A stretch of DNA of 64,000 nt from contig NZ_LGEC01000074.1 of the NCBI RefSeq assembly GCF_001279585.1, positions 1-64,000 of the forward strand. Direction: 5' to 3'. The position numbers and the translations under genes were made by a program. Below, one piece after another: positions 32,583-40,685 of the stretch (the first letter of the stretch is position 1; every line of letters begins with the position of its first letter). The notes below the pieces were generated by a model. The model worked only from the letters and a program-made list of their open reading frames with translations. It did no database searches and was not told where the DNA came from. Source of the stretch: Nocardiopsis sp. NRRL B-16309. Its GTDB lineage: Bacteria; Actinomycetota; Actinomycetes; Streptosporangiales; Streptosporangiaceae.

Positions 32583-34007
32583 TCAGAGCATCCTGCGCAG
32601 CAGGCGCTCCTTGAGGTCGGTGATCGGCGCGTAGGCCACCCGCATGGTGTCCAGGCGCAGCGACTTGTCGAGCACCGACTTGGTGTGCGAGAAGGTCTCG
32701 ATCGAGGCGGCGGAGTGGTAGGCGCCCATCCCGCTCTCACCGACCCCGCCGAAGGGCAGGTCGGGGACGGCCAGGTGGGCGATGGGCAGGCCGAAGGCCA
32801 GCCCGCCCGAGGAGGTCTCGGTGGTCAGGCGCCGCTTGGTCTCCTCGGACTCGGTGAAGGCGTACAGGGCCAGCGGCTTGTCGCGCTCGTTGACGAACGC
32901 GATCGCCGCGTCCAGGTCGGGGACGCCGATCACGGGCAGGATCGGTCCGAAGACCTCCTCGGCCATCACGGGCGCGTCGGCCGGGACCCCGCCCAGGACC
33001 GTCGGGGCGATGTAGAGGTCGTCGCGGTCGTGTTCTCCTCCGGCCACGACCGTGCCCGAGTCCAGCAGGGCGGTGAGCCGGTCGAAGTGGCGCTCGTTGA
33101 CGATGCGGCCGTAGTCGGCGCTGCGGGCCGGGTCCTGGCCGAACATCTCGGTGATGGCCGCGGCGAGTTCGCGTTCGAGCGCGGGGGCGCTGTCGCCGAT
33201 GGCGAGCACGTAGTCGGGTGCCACGCAGGTCTGGCCGGCGTTGGTGAACTTGCCCCAGGCCAGGCGGCGGGCGGTGGTCGCCGGGTCGGCTCCCGGCTCG
33301 ACGATGGCGGGGCTCTTGCCGCCCAGTTCCAGGGTGACCGGGGTCAGGTGCTTGACCGCGGCGGCCATGACGATGCGGGCCACGGCGCCGTTGCCGGTGT
33401 AGAAGATGTGGTCGAAGCGCTGCTCCAGCAGGGTGGTGCTCTCGGGCACGCCGCCCTCCACCACGGCGACCGCCTCGGTGTCGAGGTAGCGCGGGACCAG
33501 GTCGGCCAGGGCGGCCGAGGTGGCCGGGGCGAGCTCGCTGGGCTTGACCAGGGCGGCGTTTCCGGCCGCGAGGGCGCCGACCAGCGGGGCCAGGGCCAGG
33601 TTCACCGGGTAGTTCCACGGGGCGATGATCAGCACGGTGCCCAGCGGCTCGCGCACGCGGCGGGCCCTGGCGGGGGCCAGGGCCATGGGCACCGACACCC
33701 GCTGGGGGCGCAGCCACGACGCCAGGTGCCTGAGGGTGTGGTCGATCTCGTTGACCACGAACCCGATCTCGGTGGTGTGCGACTCCACCGGGCTCTTTCC
33801 GAGGTCGGCCCTGAGCGCCCGCTCCAGGGTGGCGCGCTCCTCGGTGAGCAGTCGGCGCAGGGCGCGCAGCTGGGCGCGCCGCCAGGCCAGGGGCTTGGTG
33901 CGGCCGTCGGCGAACGCGGAGCGCAGCCGGGCGACGGTCGCGACGATGTCGGCGGTCGTGACGATGTCGGCGGTCAGGGGTGCACTGGTGGCCTCGGTGT
34001 TCGACAT
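32583..34007 (-). CDS. Class 3-type aldehyde dehydrogenase
   Basis: 474 residues, lacking the N-terminal extension of classical ALDHs, as in class 3 (fatty or aromatic aldehyde) enzymes. IIAPWNYPVNLALAPLVGAL binds NAD, LELGGKSPAIV holds the general base and NAGQTCVAPDYVL the catalytic cysteine. The end, LPFGGVGESGMGAYHS, is also class 3-like. ATG 34007 is preceded at exactly 6 nt by TAGTAT (leaderless). The -10 box touches a perfect palindrome shared with the divergent tetR gene, so repression by that TetR protein is very likely. The N-terminus contains a short duplication (TADIV twice) from a 15-bp direct repeat. Confidence 0.9.
   Translation of the reverse strand: MSNTEATSAPLTADIVTTADIVATVARLRSAFADGRTKPLAWRRAQLRALRRLLTEERATLERALRADLGKSPVESHTTEIGFVVNEIDHTLRHLASWLRPQRVSVPMALAPARARRVREPLGTVLIIAPWNYPVNLALAPLVGALAAGNAALVKPSELAPATSAALADLVPRYLDTEAVAVVEGGVPESTTLLEQRFDHIFYTGNGAVARIVMAAAVKHLTPVTLELGGKSPAIVEPGADPATTARRLAWGKFTNAGQTCVAPDYVLAIGDSAPALERELAAAITEMFGQDPARSADYGRIVNERHFDRLTALLDSGTVVAGGEHDRDDLYIAPTVLGGVPADAPVMAEEVFGPILPVIGVPDLDAAIAFVNERDKPLALYAFTESEETKRRLTTETSSGGLAFGLPIAHLAVPDLPFGGVGESGMGAYHSAASIETFSHTKSVLDKSLRLDTMRVAYAPITDLKERLLRRML
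33942..33975. repeat. Direct repeat, 15 bp twice, within ALDH
   Basis: ACGATGTCGGCGGTC occurs at 33942-33956 and 33961-33975, encoding the repeated TADIV near the N-terminus. Confidence 0.8.
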
Positions 34008-34013
34008 GGGCTG

Positions 34014-34019
34014 ATACTA
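34014..34019 (-). promoter_or_regulatory. -10 box of the ALDH gene, leaderless
   Basis: TAGTAT on the minus strand, 6 nt before ATG 34007; its first base overlaps the palindromic operator. Confidence 0.6.
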
Positions 34020-34037
34020 AACGAAAGCTTTTCGTTT
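34019..34037. promoter_or_regulatory. TetR operator between ALDH and tetR
   Basis: AAACGAAA-GCT-TTTCGTTT: perfect 8-bp arms around a 3-bp centre. It overlaps the ALDH -10 box and the predicted -35 region of tetR (17 bp from its -10), so one dimer could block both promoters. Confidence 0.8.
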
Positions 34038-34054
34038 CGATAGGGACGCTCGCG

Positions 34055-34060
34055 TAGGAT
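34055..34060 (+). promoter_or_regulatory. -10 box of tetR, leaderless
   Basis: TAGGAT ends 7 nt before ATG 34068. Confidence 0.6.
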
Positions 34061-34067
34061 TCCGGTC

Positions 34068-34694
34068 ATGACCACCGACCATCTGCCCGAGGCGTCCGCC
34101 GCCCCCGCCCGGGGACGGCCGCGGGACGCCGCACGGGACCGCGCGCTGATGGACGCCACCCTCGCCGAACTCCAGGCGCACGGCTACAGCGGCCTGACGA
34201 CGGCCGCCGTCGCCAAACGCGCCGGGGTCTCGACCGCCACCCTCTACCGCCGCTGGCGCTCCAAGGAGCACCTGGTCGTGGGGGCCGCCCAGGCCTGGGC
34301 CGAGGACCTGGGGCCCGACGTCGACCACGGCGGTCTGCGGGCGGATCTGGCGGCCCTGCTGCACGACAAGGCCGACGCGCTGGACGGCCCCTCGGGCCGC
34401 CTCCTGCGGGCCGTCCTGGGTGAGGCCGCGCACAACCGGGCGCTGGCCGACGTGCTCTTCGACGCCTTCGTCCTGCCGCTGCAGAACCGGGTCTCGGCCC
34501 TGCTGGTCCGCGCCGCCGCCCGCGGCGAGATCGAGCCGGTGGCCGATCCCCTGGTCGTCGGCGAGATGGTCATCGGTCCGATGGTCAGCCACACCTTCCT
34601 CATCCCGCACACGCCCGGCGCGAGTCCGGGCGCGGACATGGCCGAGCGCCTGCTCCCCTACCTCCTGCGCGCCCTGGGCGCTCGCGACCGCTGA
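34068..34694 (+). CDS. TetR/AcrR-family repressor
   Basis: 208 residues. The DNA-binding domain (about 22-68) contains GYSGLTTAAVAKRAGVSTAT with the YRRWRSKEHLV recognition-helix end. The ligand domain (80-200) is helical and matches the TetR_C form common in actinomycetes. It is divergent from an aldehyde dehydrogenase gene with only 60 bp between starts. The intervening perfect palindrome indicates autoregulation and control of the dehydrogenase, probably relieved by an aldehyde or related ligand (inference). Confidence 0.93.
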   Translation: MTTDHLPEASAAPARGRPRDAARDRALMDATLAELQAHGYSGLTTAAVAKRAGVSTATLYRRWRSKEHLVVGAAQAWAEDLGPDVDHGGLRADLAALLHDKADALDGPSGRLLRAVLGEAAHNRALADVLFDAFVLPLQNRVSALLVRAAARGEIEPVADPLVVGEMVIGPMVSHTFLIPHTPGASPGADMAERLLPYLLRALGARDR

Positions 34695-34870
34695 CCCGGT
34701 ACCGGACCGGGGGCGGCCGGCACGGCGGGACACCGGATCAGGGAAACGACCTGTCCCTGGCCAGGGCCCCTCTGCCCCCGTTGTGGGCGGTCCCGGCGCG
34801 CTGTACGTTCGCCTGGCCCCACCAGTGAGCGGGCGCGGACCCCCTGCGCGCCCGAGGAAAGGTGATCGCC

Positions 34871-36268
34871 GTGGCACCACGCCCACGCCGGCTCGGGGCG
34901 GCCGCCGCCCTCGGGCTCGGCCTCCTCCTGTGCACGTCGACGGTCTCGGCCGCTCCGGCCCCCGCCGACCTCCTGCCCGTCCCCCTGCCCGACGTCGAGG
35001 GCCCGCTGCCGAGCGCCGTGCCCGGCGACCCGGCCGCCGACGACATCGGGGACACCGCCCCGTTCTTCGCGACCGACGCCGACCTGGAGGCCCACGGCTA
35101 CGTCGAGGAGGAGTTCCTGGTCTCGGGCACCGCCCGTCAGTACTCCGACGGCGCCGCGGACTCCGAGCACCCCTACCGGACGCGGGTGGTCGTGCGCCGG
35201 CCCGCCCAGGAGCGCGACTCGAACGGGACCGCGCTGGTCGAGTGGCAGAACGTGACCGCGGGCTACGACATCGACGCCCTGTGGGCGCCCAGCTCCGACC
35301 ACATCATGCGCTCGGGCTACACGTGGGTGGGGGTCTCGGCCCAGAACGTGGGCGTGTCCCACCTGGCCGGGTGGAGCCCGGCCCGCTACGGCGACCTGGA
35401 CGTGACCGACGGCGGGACGGTCGGCGACGACCAGCTGTCCTACGACGTGTTCGCCCAGGCCGCCCAGGCCCTGCGGGTCCCCGGCGGCGGGCCCCTGGCC
35501 GGCGGCCTGGAGTACGACGGGGTCCTGGCGATCGGGGCGTCGCAGTCGGCCGCCAGGATGACGGTCTACCACGAACAGGTCCTGCCCCACACCGAACCGG
35601 TCTTCGACGGGTACGGCTTCATGGTGGGCCCGGCGCCCTCGGGCGAGCGCCCCGAGCCGGTCTTCCAGGTGCTCTCGGAGACCGACGTCGCCGGATCCGT
35701 GCCGCGGGAGGACACCGACACCCTGCGGGTGTGGGAGGTGGCGGGCGCGGCCCACTCGGGCTGGGCCGGGCGCGCGGCGCGGGCGGACCTGGAGGAGCGC
35801 GACCTGGGCGGGCAGACCGAGTTCGAGTGCGCCGACCCGCCGTTCAGCCGGGTTCCGTTGCAGCATCCGCTCAACGCCTCCTACGACCACCTCCGGGACT
35901 GGGCCGCCCACGGGACCCCGCCGCCCGGGGCCGATCCGATCGAGCGGACCGCCTCGGGCGAGATCCTGCGCGACGAGGACGGGCACGCGCTGGGCGGCAT
36001 CCGGCTGTCCCAGCTGACGGCGCCCACCGCTCTCAACACGGGCACCAACCGCGCGGCCGACCCGGACAGCGCGTTCTGCTACCTCTTCGGCACGCACCTG
36101 CCCTACGGCGAGGAGGAGCTGTCCGAGCGCTATCCGACGCGCGGCTCCTACGTGTCCGCGGTCGTGCGCTCGGACGTGCACAACGTGCGCTCGGGCTACC
36201 TCACCCGCGCCGACGCCCGGGAGAACCGGCACACGGCCGTCCGCTCGGGCATCGGCGGCCGGCACTAG
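34871..36268 (+). CDS. Secreted alpha/beta-hydrolase-domain protein
   Basis: 465 residues. A signal peptide (about 1-28, ending TVSAAPA) directs export. The body matches the 'alpha/beta hydrolase domain' family (Abhydrolase_10): RTRVVVRRP, ALVEWQNVTAGYDIDALWAP, the nucleophile elbow AIGASQSAARM with serine, and a late AGAAHSGWAG. Activity on esters or amides is likely; the natural substrate is unknown. GTG 34871 is chosen because GAGGAAAGG lies 8 nt before it; the in-frame GTG at 34862 overlaps that ribosome site. The gene reads in the same direction as tetR but is 176 nt away. Confidence 0.82.
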   Translation: MAPRPRRLGAAAALGLGLLLCTSTVSAAPAPADLLPVPLPDVEGPLPSAVPGDPAADDIGDTAPFFATDADLEAHGYVEEEFLVSGTARQYSDGAADSEHPYRTRVVVRRPAQERDSNGTALVEWQNVTAGYDIDALWAPSSDHIMRSGYTWVGVSAQNVGVSHLAGWSPARYGDLDVTDGGTVGDDQLSYDVFAQAAQALRVPGGGPLAGGLEYDGVLAIGASQSAARMTVYHEQVLPHTEPVFDGYGFMVGPAPSGERPEPVFQVLSETDVAGSVPREDTDTLRVWEVAGAAHSGWAGRAARADLEERDLGGQTEFECADPPFSRVPLQHPLNASYDHLRDWAAHGTPPPGADPIERTASGEILRDEDGHALGGIRLSQLTAPTALNTGTNRAADPDSAFCYLFGTHLPYGEEELSERYPTRGSYVSAVVRSDVHNVRSGYLTRADARENRHTAVRSGIGGRH

Positions 36269-36287
36269 CCGGCGGCGCCCGCGACGT

Positions 36288-37172
36288 CTAGGGGACGATG
36301 ACGGGCGTCCAGTACGGGTGCTCCATGGAGTGGCGCTGGTCGTCGGGGAGTCCGTGGCCGTCCGGGTCCGGCTCCCCGGTGACGAGCCAGTCACCGAAGC
36401 CCACCCGGGCGACGGGGTCCCACTCGATGACGTGGCCGTGGACCTCCGTCCGTTCCAGCTCCAGTCCCTGGCCGTCCTCGACGCGCTCCTCGGCGAGGAC
36501 GTACACCTCGACGGTGGAGGCGCCGGCGGTGCGCCACATCACACCGATCGGCGTGATGCGGTGGGACGAATCGGGGGAGGGATACCTTTCCGGGTCGAAA
36601 TCCGCGCCGACCGAACGCGCCGCCTCGGAGATATCCACCGCGCGCTCGGACAGGAATTCCGTGCCCACCGATTCGGGGTCCGACTCCTGGTCATCGGCGT
36701 GGTAGACGGTGAGGGCTCCGCCCAGTTCACCGGTGTCGTTGGTGGAGATCGCGCGCAGGTAGGCCAGGACCATCGACACGCCGCCCTCGGCCTCACGGGA
36801 GAACTCGACCGGGTAGCTGTCCTGCATCCTGCCTCCGCCCTCCCGTGGTTCGAAGGCGGCCAGATCGACGTTGTCGGGCGGGGGCGGGCCGTCGGGATCG
36901 CCTGTCCCGTCGGGGCCCTCGGAGCCGGAGGGGTCGGTGGCGTCGCCGCCCCCGTCGGCCGGAGCGGTGAGCACGGTGCGGCCGTCGCCGGATCCGGCCG
37001 AGCAGCCGGACACCAGGACCAGACTGACCAGGACCGGGCCGAGCACGGGTGCCAGGGCGCGGCCCGCACCTGCTGTTCCTCTGGCCCCGATCCGTCGTGC
37101 CACGGGTGGAGTGAACGAAATTCCGGCGATCTCTCCGGTCGGCTCGAACGGCATGGGTCTCATTTTCGGCAT
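36288..37172 (-). CDS. Lipoprotein of unknown function
   Basis: About 294 residues from ATG 37172; later ATGs at 37160 and 37151 are possible. A lipobox LVSGC ends the hydrophobic segment (about residues 43-57). A Gly/Asp/Pro-rich spacer (58-100) precedes a globular domain starting NVDLAAFEPREGGGRMQDSY and ending HSMEHPYWTPVIVP. I do not recognise the family. The conserved-looking MQDSYPVEFSREAEGGVSM and LAYLRAISTNDT resemble a ligand-binding domain more than an enzyme; no catalytic motif is visible. Two AT-rich direct repeats lie upstream. Confidence 0.75.
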   Translation of the reverse strand: MPKMRPMPFEPTGEIAGISFTPPVARRIGARGTAGAGRALAPVLGPVLVSLVLVSGCSAGSGDGRTVLTAPADGGGDATDPSGSEGPDGTGDPDGPPPPDNVDLAAFEPREGGGRMQDSYPVEFSREAEGGVSMVLAYLRAISTNDTGELGGALTVYHADDQESDPESVGTEFLSERAVDISEAARSVGADFDPERYPSPDSSHRITPIGVMWRTAGASTVEVYVLAEERVEDGQGLELERTEVHGHVIEWDPVARVGFGDWLVTGEPDPDGHGLPDDQRHSMEHPYWTPVIVP

Positions 37173-37192
37173 CGTCGGCTGAATTCTCTTCC

Positions 37193-37221
37193 GATTTATA
37201 TGGAGGGCACCGGATTTATAT
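37193..37221. promoter_or_regulatory. Direct repeat GATTTATAT x2, promoter region of the lipoprotein gene
   Basis: GATTTATAT at 37193-37201 and 37213-37221, 20 bp apart (about two helical turns). On the minus strand the proximal copy reads ATATAAATC and may include the -10 box; it is a rare AT-rich island in this GC-rich DNA. Confidence 0.5.
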
Positions 37222-37281
37222 CATCCGTGCCCAGCCGACGACATTTCCGGGAGGTTAATCGTGGCTCTGCCGCACACGGCG

Positions 37282-37315
37282 GAGCCCCGGACCTGCGGTG
37301 GCGGGTCCGGGGCTC
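37282..37315. terminator. Terminator of the homogentisate operon
   Basis: Perfect 12-bp stem GAGCCCCGGACC / GGTCCGGGGCTC with a 10-nt loop, 27 bp past the fumarylacetoacetase stop. Confidence 0.85.
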
Positions 37316-37341
37316 GGTGCGGCCGGTGCGGAGCGGCGTCC

Positions 37342-38556
37342 CTACCGTGCGGGCAGGACGCGGCCGGCGACCTCGCCGAAGTCCACCCGCGTCCCGCCGG
37401 GTCCCGGCGCGGTGGCGGTGATGGTGACCTCGTCGCCGTCCTCCAGGAACGTGCGCTCCGTACCGTCGGGCAGGCGCAGCGGTTCCCGGCCGGCCCAGGT
37501 CAGCTCCAGGAGGCAGCCGCGCTGGCCCGGTTCGGGGCCGCTGACCGTGCCGGAGGCGTAGACGTCCCCGGTGCGCAGGGAGGCGCCGTTGACGGTCATG
37601 TGCGCGAGCTGCTGGGCGGCGGTCCAGTACATCAGCTCGAAGGGCGGCCGGGACACGACGTGCCCGTTCAGACGCACCTCCAGGCGCAGGTCCAGGCCCC
37701 ACGGCCGCGAGCCCCGGAGGTAGGGCAGCGGCTCGGGGTCCTGGGCCGGCTGCTCCACCCGGGCGGCCGACAGGGCGGCCAGCGGCACGATCCACGGCGA
37801 GACCGAGGTGGCGAACGACTTGCCGAGGAAGGGGCCGAGCGGCACGTACTCCCAGGCCTGGAGGTCGCGCGAGGACCAGTCGTTGAGCAGGAAGACCCCG
37901 AACACGTGGTCGGCGAAGTCGTCGACGGCCACGCGCCCGCCCATGGGGCTGGGCGCGCCCACGACGAACCCGACCTCGGCCTCGATGTCCAGGCGGGCCG
38001 AGGGGCCGAACACGGGGGCCGGTTCGGTCGGCGGCTTGCGCTGGCCGGTGGGCCGCACGATGTCGGTCCCCGAGACCACGATGGTGCCCGAGCGGCCGTG
38101 GTAGCCGATCGGCAGGTGCCGCCAGTTCGGGGTGAGGGGCTCCTGCTCGGGCCGGAAGATGCGGCCGACGTTGCTCGCGTGGTGTTCGGAGGCGTAGAAG
38201 TCCACGTAGTCGGCGACGGTGAACGGCAGGTGCAGCGAGACCGAGTCGCGCTCCACCAGGTGCGGGCGCACGGCCGCCTCGTGGACCGGGTCGGTGAGCC
38301 AGGTGGTCAGGGCCTCGCGGACCTGGTCCCACACCGGTCGCCCGGCCGCCATGAGCGCGTCGAGCGAGGGGCCCGCGACGGTGTCGGTGAAGGGGGCGCC
38401 CACGGCGCGGGCCGCCGCGCCCAGGTCCAGGACGTGGGCGCCCACGGCCACGCCGGTGCGCGGCGCGGGGTCGGCGGCGGTGCTGAACACCCCGTAGGGC
38501 AGGGTGGCGAGTCCGAAGGGCGCGTCCGGGTCGAGGTCGAGCCAGCTGTCGGGCAT
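37342..38556 (-). CDS. fahA: Fumarylacetoacetase
   Basis: 404 residues. It has the N-terminal SH3-like domain of FAH (FGLATLPYGVFSTA) and the catalytic domain, with DFYASEHHASNVGRIFRPE, the metal ligands in RLDIEAEVGFVVG (E-x-E) and VFLLNDWSSRDLQAWEYVPLGPFLGK, and MYWTAAQQLAHMTVNGASLRTGD. It splits fumarylacetoacetate into fumarate and acetoacetate, the last step of homogentisate degradation. It is the last of five minus-strand genes. AGGAAG precedes ATG 38556, 30 nt after the previous stop. A strong hairpin follows. Confidence 0.96.
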   Translation of the reverse strand: MPDSWLDLDPDAPFGLATLPYGVFSTAADPAPRTGVAVGAHVLDLGAAARAVGAPFTDTVAGPSLDALMAAGRPVWDQVREALTTWLTDPVHEAAVRPHLVERDSVSLHLPFTVADYVDFYASEHHASNVGRIFRPEQEPLTPNWRHLPIGYHGRSGTIVVSGTDIVRPTGQRKPPTEPAPVFGPSARLDIEAEVGFVVGAPSPMGGRVAVDDFADHVFGVFLLNDWSSRDLQAWEYVPLGPFLGKSFATSVSPWIVPLAALSAARVEQPAQDPEPLPYLRGSRPWGLDLRLEVRLNGHVVSRPPFELMYWTAAQQLAHMTVNGASLRTGDVYASGTVSGPEPGQRGCLLELTWAGREPLRLPDGTERTFLEDGDEVTITATAPGPGGTRVDFGEVAGRVLPAR

Positions 38557-38586
38557 GGGGGTCGCTTCCTGGTCGGTGTCGGGTGG

Positions 38587-39435
38587 TCAGTGGGTGCGGG
38601 CCGCGGGCAGCGCGCCGAGGACCACGAGGTCCTCCAGCGGCTCGGTGACGCTGCAGGTGCCGAAGGAGCGGAAGGCGTGCCGGACGGACGCGGCCTCCTC
38701 GCGGGTGAGCGCGCCGATCCGTGCGGCCACCGCCGGCCCGTCGCGCTCGGCCAGCACGCCGGCGGCCTCCTCGGGGTCGGCGCCCGCCACCAGGGCGTGG
38801 GTGGCCAGCAGCACGTTGAGGAAGCCGTGCTGTTCGAACCCCTCCGCGGTGGTGTGGCGGACGGCGCGGTGCAGCCCGGCCGTGCACTTGAACGGCACGC
38901 CCGCCGCGACGGCCGCGTGCAGCAGCCGGGCGAGCTCCGCCTCGTCGGGGTGGGCCTCGGGGACCAGGCCTCCGGTGCGGTACTTGGCCCGGTGGCCGGT
39001 GGCGGCCAGGGCCGCCAGGTCGGCGTTGACGTCGCCCACGCGTGAGAGCTCGACGTAGCCCTCGGCGCCCTCGGGCAGGTGCCGGTCGAGTTGCTCGGCC
39101 GCGTCGCCGGCCCGGCCCGGTTCGGCGGCGACCTCCACGGCGGCCAGGCGCAGCCCGGGGTCGGCCCGGACGGCGGCCACCGCGGATTCGACCGCGTCGG
39201 GCCCGCCGGGCACGGTGACGACGACGGCCAGCGGATCGTGCCGTGCGTCCTCCCTGCTCAGGAAGGTGCGCAGCTCGGCCGTGCGGGCGTCGGAGACCAC
39301 GAACGGCCCCACGTAGAGGGCGCGGCGCCCGGCCAGGTGGGCGCGGTGGGCGGGCACGGCCTCGCCCATGGGCGCGTTCCCGGGCGGGAAGAGCGCGGCG
39401 TCGTCGAACAGGTGGGCGTACAGGGCGTCGCTCAT
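38587..39435 (-). CDS. Unknown protein of the homogentisate operon (candidate isomerase by position)
   Basis: 282 residues, no family I can name. It looks like an alpha/beta barrel: alternating strands such as LAVVVTVPGG, RLAAVEVAAE, GYVELSR, then HRAKYRTGGLVPE, VPFKCTAGLHRAVRH and HGFLNVLLATH. The KYRTGG and KCTAGLH(R) segments look like active-site loops with lysine and histidine. It sits between hmgA and fahA, exactly where a maleylacetoacetate isomerase is needed but none of the glutathione-S-transferase type is present. That role is inference from context only. ATG 39435 follows GGAGGCGACCCC. Confidence 0.7.
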   Translation of the reverse strand: MSDALYAHLFDDAALFPPGNAPMGEAVPAHRAHLAGRRALYVGPFVVSDARTAELRTFLSREDARHDPLAVVVTVPGGPDAVESAVAAVRADPGLRLAAVEVAAEPGRAGDAAEQLDRHLPEGAEGYVELSRVGDVNADLAALAATGHRAKYRTGGLVPEAHPDEAELARLLHAAVAAGVPFKCTAGLHRAVRHTTAEGFEQHGFLNVLLATHALVAGADPEEAAGVLAERDGPAVAARIGALTREEAASVRHAFRSFGTCSVTEPLEDLVVLGALPAARTH

Positions 39436-39463
39436 GGGGTCGCCTCCCCCCGTGCGCGGGCGC

Positions 39464-40672
39464 TCACCGGCGTCCTCCGGCCCAGGTCCACGCGTAGCCG
39501 CCGTCGTCGCAGGCCCGGCCGCCCTCGCCCAGGTCGAGCGGGCGGAAGGTGTCCACCATGACGGCCAGTTCGTCGAAGTAGTGGACGCCGACGCTGCGCT
39601 CGTAGGCGCCGGGCTGGGGGCCGTGGGAGTGTCCGCCGGGGTGCAGGGAGATCGATCCCTGGCCGATCCCCGAGCCCTTGCGTGCCTCGTAGTCGCCGCC
39701 GCAGTAGAACATGACCTCGTCGGAGTCGACGTTGGAGTGGTAGTAGGGCACGGGGATGGACTCGGGGTGGTAGTCCACCTTGCGGGGCACGAAGTTGCAG
39801 ATCACGAAGTTGTGCCCCTCGAAGACCTGGTGGACGGGCGGCGGCTGGTGGACGCGGCCGGTGATGGGCTGGAAGTCGGCGACGTTGAACGCGTAGGGGT
39901 AGAGGCACCCGTCCCAGCCCACGACGTCGAAGGGGTGGGTGGGGTAGGTGTAGCGGGTGCCGGAGATCCCGCCGGGCCCGTCGCCGCGGTGCTTGATGAG
40001 GACGTCGACCATCTCGTCCTCGGCCAGCAGCGGCTCGGTGGGTCCGCGCAGGTCGCGTTCGCAGTAGGGCGCGTGCTCCAGGAACTGCCCGTAGCGGGAC
40101 AGGTAGCGCTTGGGCGGCGCGATGTGGCTGTTGGCCTCGATGGCGTAGGCCCGCAGCGGCCCGTCGCCGGTGGGCACCCAGCGGTGGGTGGTGGCGCGGG
40201 GCAGGATCACGTAGTCGCCGCCGCCGACCTCCAGGGCGCCGAACACGGTCTCCACGCGGGCCGCGCCGGACTCCACGTACACGCACTCGTCGCCGATGCC
40301 GTTGCGGTACAGCGGCGAGGGCGCCCCTGCGACCACGTAGGAGATGCGCACGTCGTCGTTGCCCAGGACGAGGCGGCGCGACTCCACGACGTCGGCGGCC
40401 TTCCAGTCCTGGTCGGAGAACAGTTCGTGCAGGCGCAGGTGGCGGGGGACCATCGGCGCGTTGGGCGTGCGGGTCAGGTCCGGCACCGGCCATGGCGCGG
40501 CGTCGGCGATGGCCGAGGGGATGGCGCGGTGGTAGAGCAGCGAGGAGTCGCTGGAGAAGCCCTCCTCCCCCATCAGTTCCTCGTAGTACAGCCCGCCCTC
40601 GGGGTTGCGGTGCTGGGTGTGGCGGGTGTGGCGGGTGCGGGGCACCTCGCCGACGTGGCGGTAGTGGGCCAT
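39464..40672 (-). CDS. hmgA: Homogentisate 1,2-dioxygenase
   Basis: 402 residues of the cupin-type dioxygenase that opens the ring of homogentisate to maleylacetoacetate using Fe(II). The iron region is visible as PVPYYHSNVDSDEVMFYCGG and LHPGGHSHGPQPGAYERS, with the histidines and glutamate expected. An unusual N-terminal stretch RTRHTRHTQHRNPEGGLYYE precedes the first cupin. The length is shorter than the human enzyme (about 445), as usual for actinomycete forms. AAGGAGAT lies before ATG 40672, 13 nt after the hydroxylase stop, so the genes are co-transcribed. Confidence 0.95.
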   Translation of the reverse strand: MAHYRHVGEVPRTRHTRHTQHRNPEGGLYYEELMGEEGFSSDSSLLYHRAIPSAIADAAPWPVPDLTRTPNAPMVPRHLRLHELFSDQDWKAADVVESRRLVLGNDDVRISYVVAGAPSPLYRNGIGDECVYVESGAARVETVFGALEVGGGDYVILPRATTHRWVPTGDGPLRAYAIEANSHIAPPKRYLSRYGQFLEHAPYCERDLRGPTEPLLAEDEMVDVLIKHRGDGPGGISGTRYTYPTHPFDVVGWDGCLYPYAFNVADFQPITGRVHQPPPVHQVFEGHNFVICNFVPRKVDYHPESIPVPYYHSNVDSDEVMFYCGGDYEARKGSGIGQGSISLHPGGHSHGPQPGAYERSVGVHYFDELAVMVDTFRPLDLGEGGRACDDGGYAWTWAGGRR

Positions 40673-40685
40673 GGCGGTGATCTCC

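Noticed and set aside
34743..34870. tetR and the secreted hydrolase as one operon
   Set aside because: A 176-nt gap with a separate strong ribosome site and no sign of coupling; left as independent genes.
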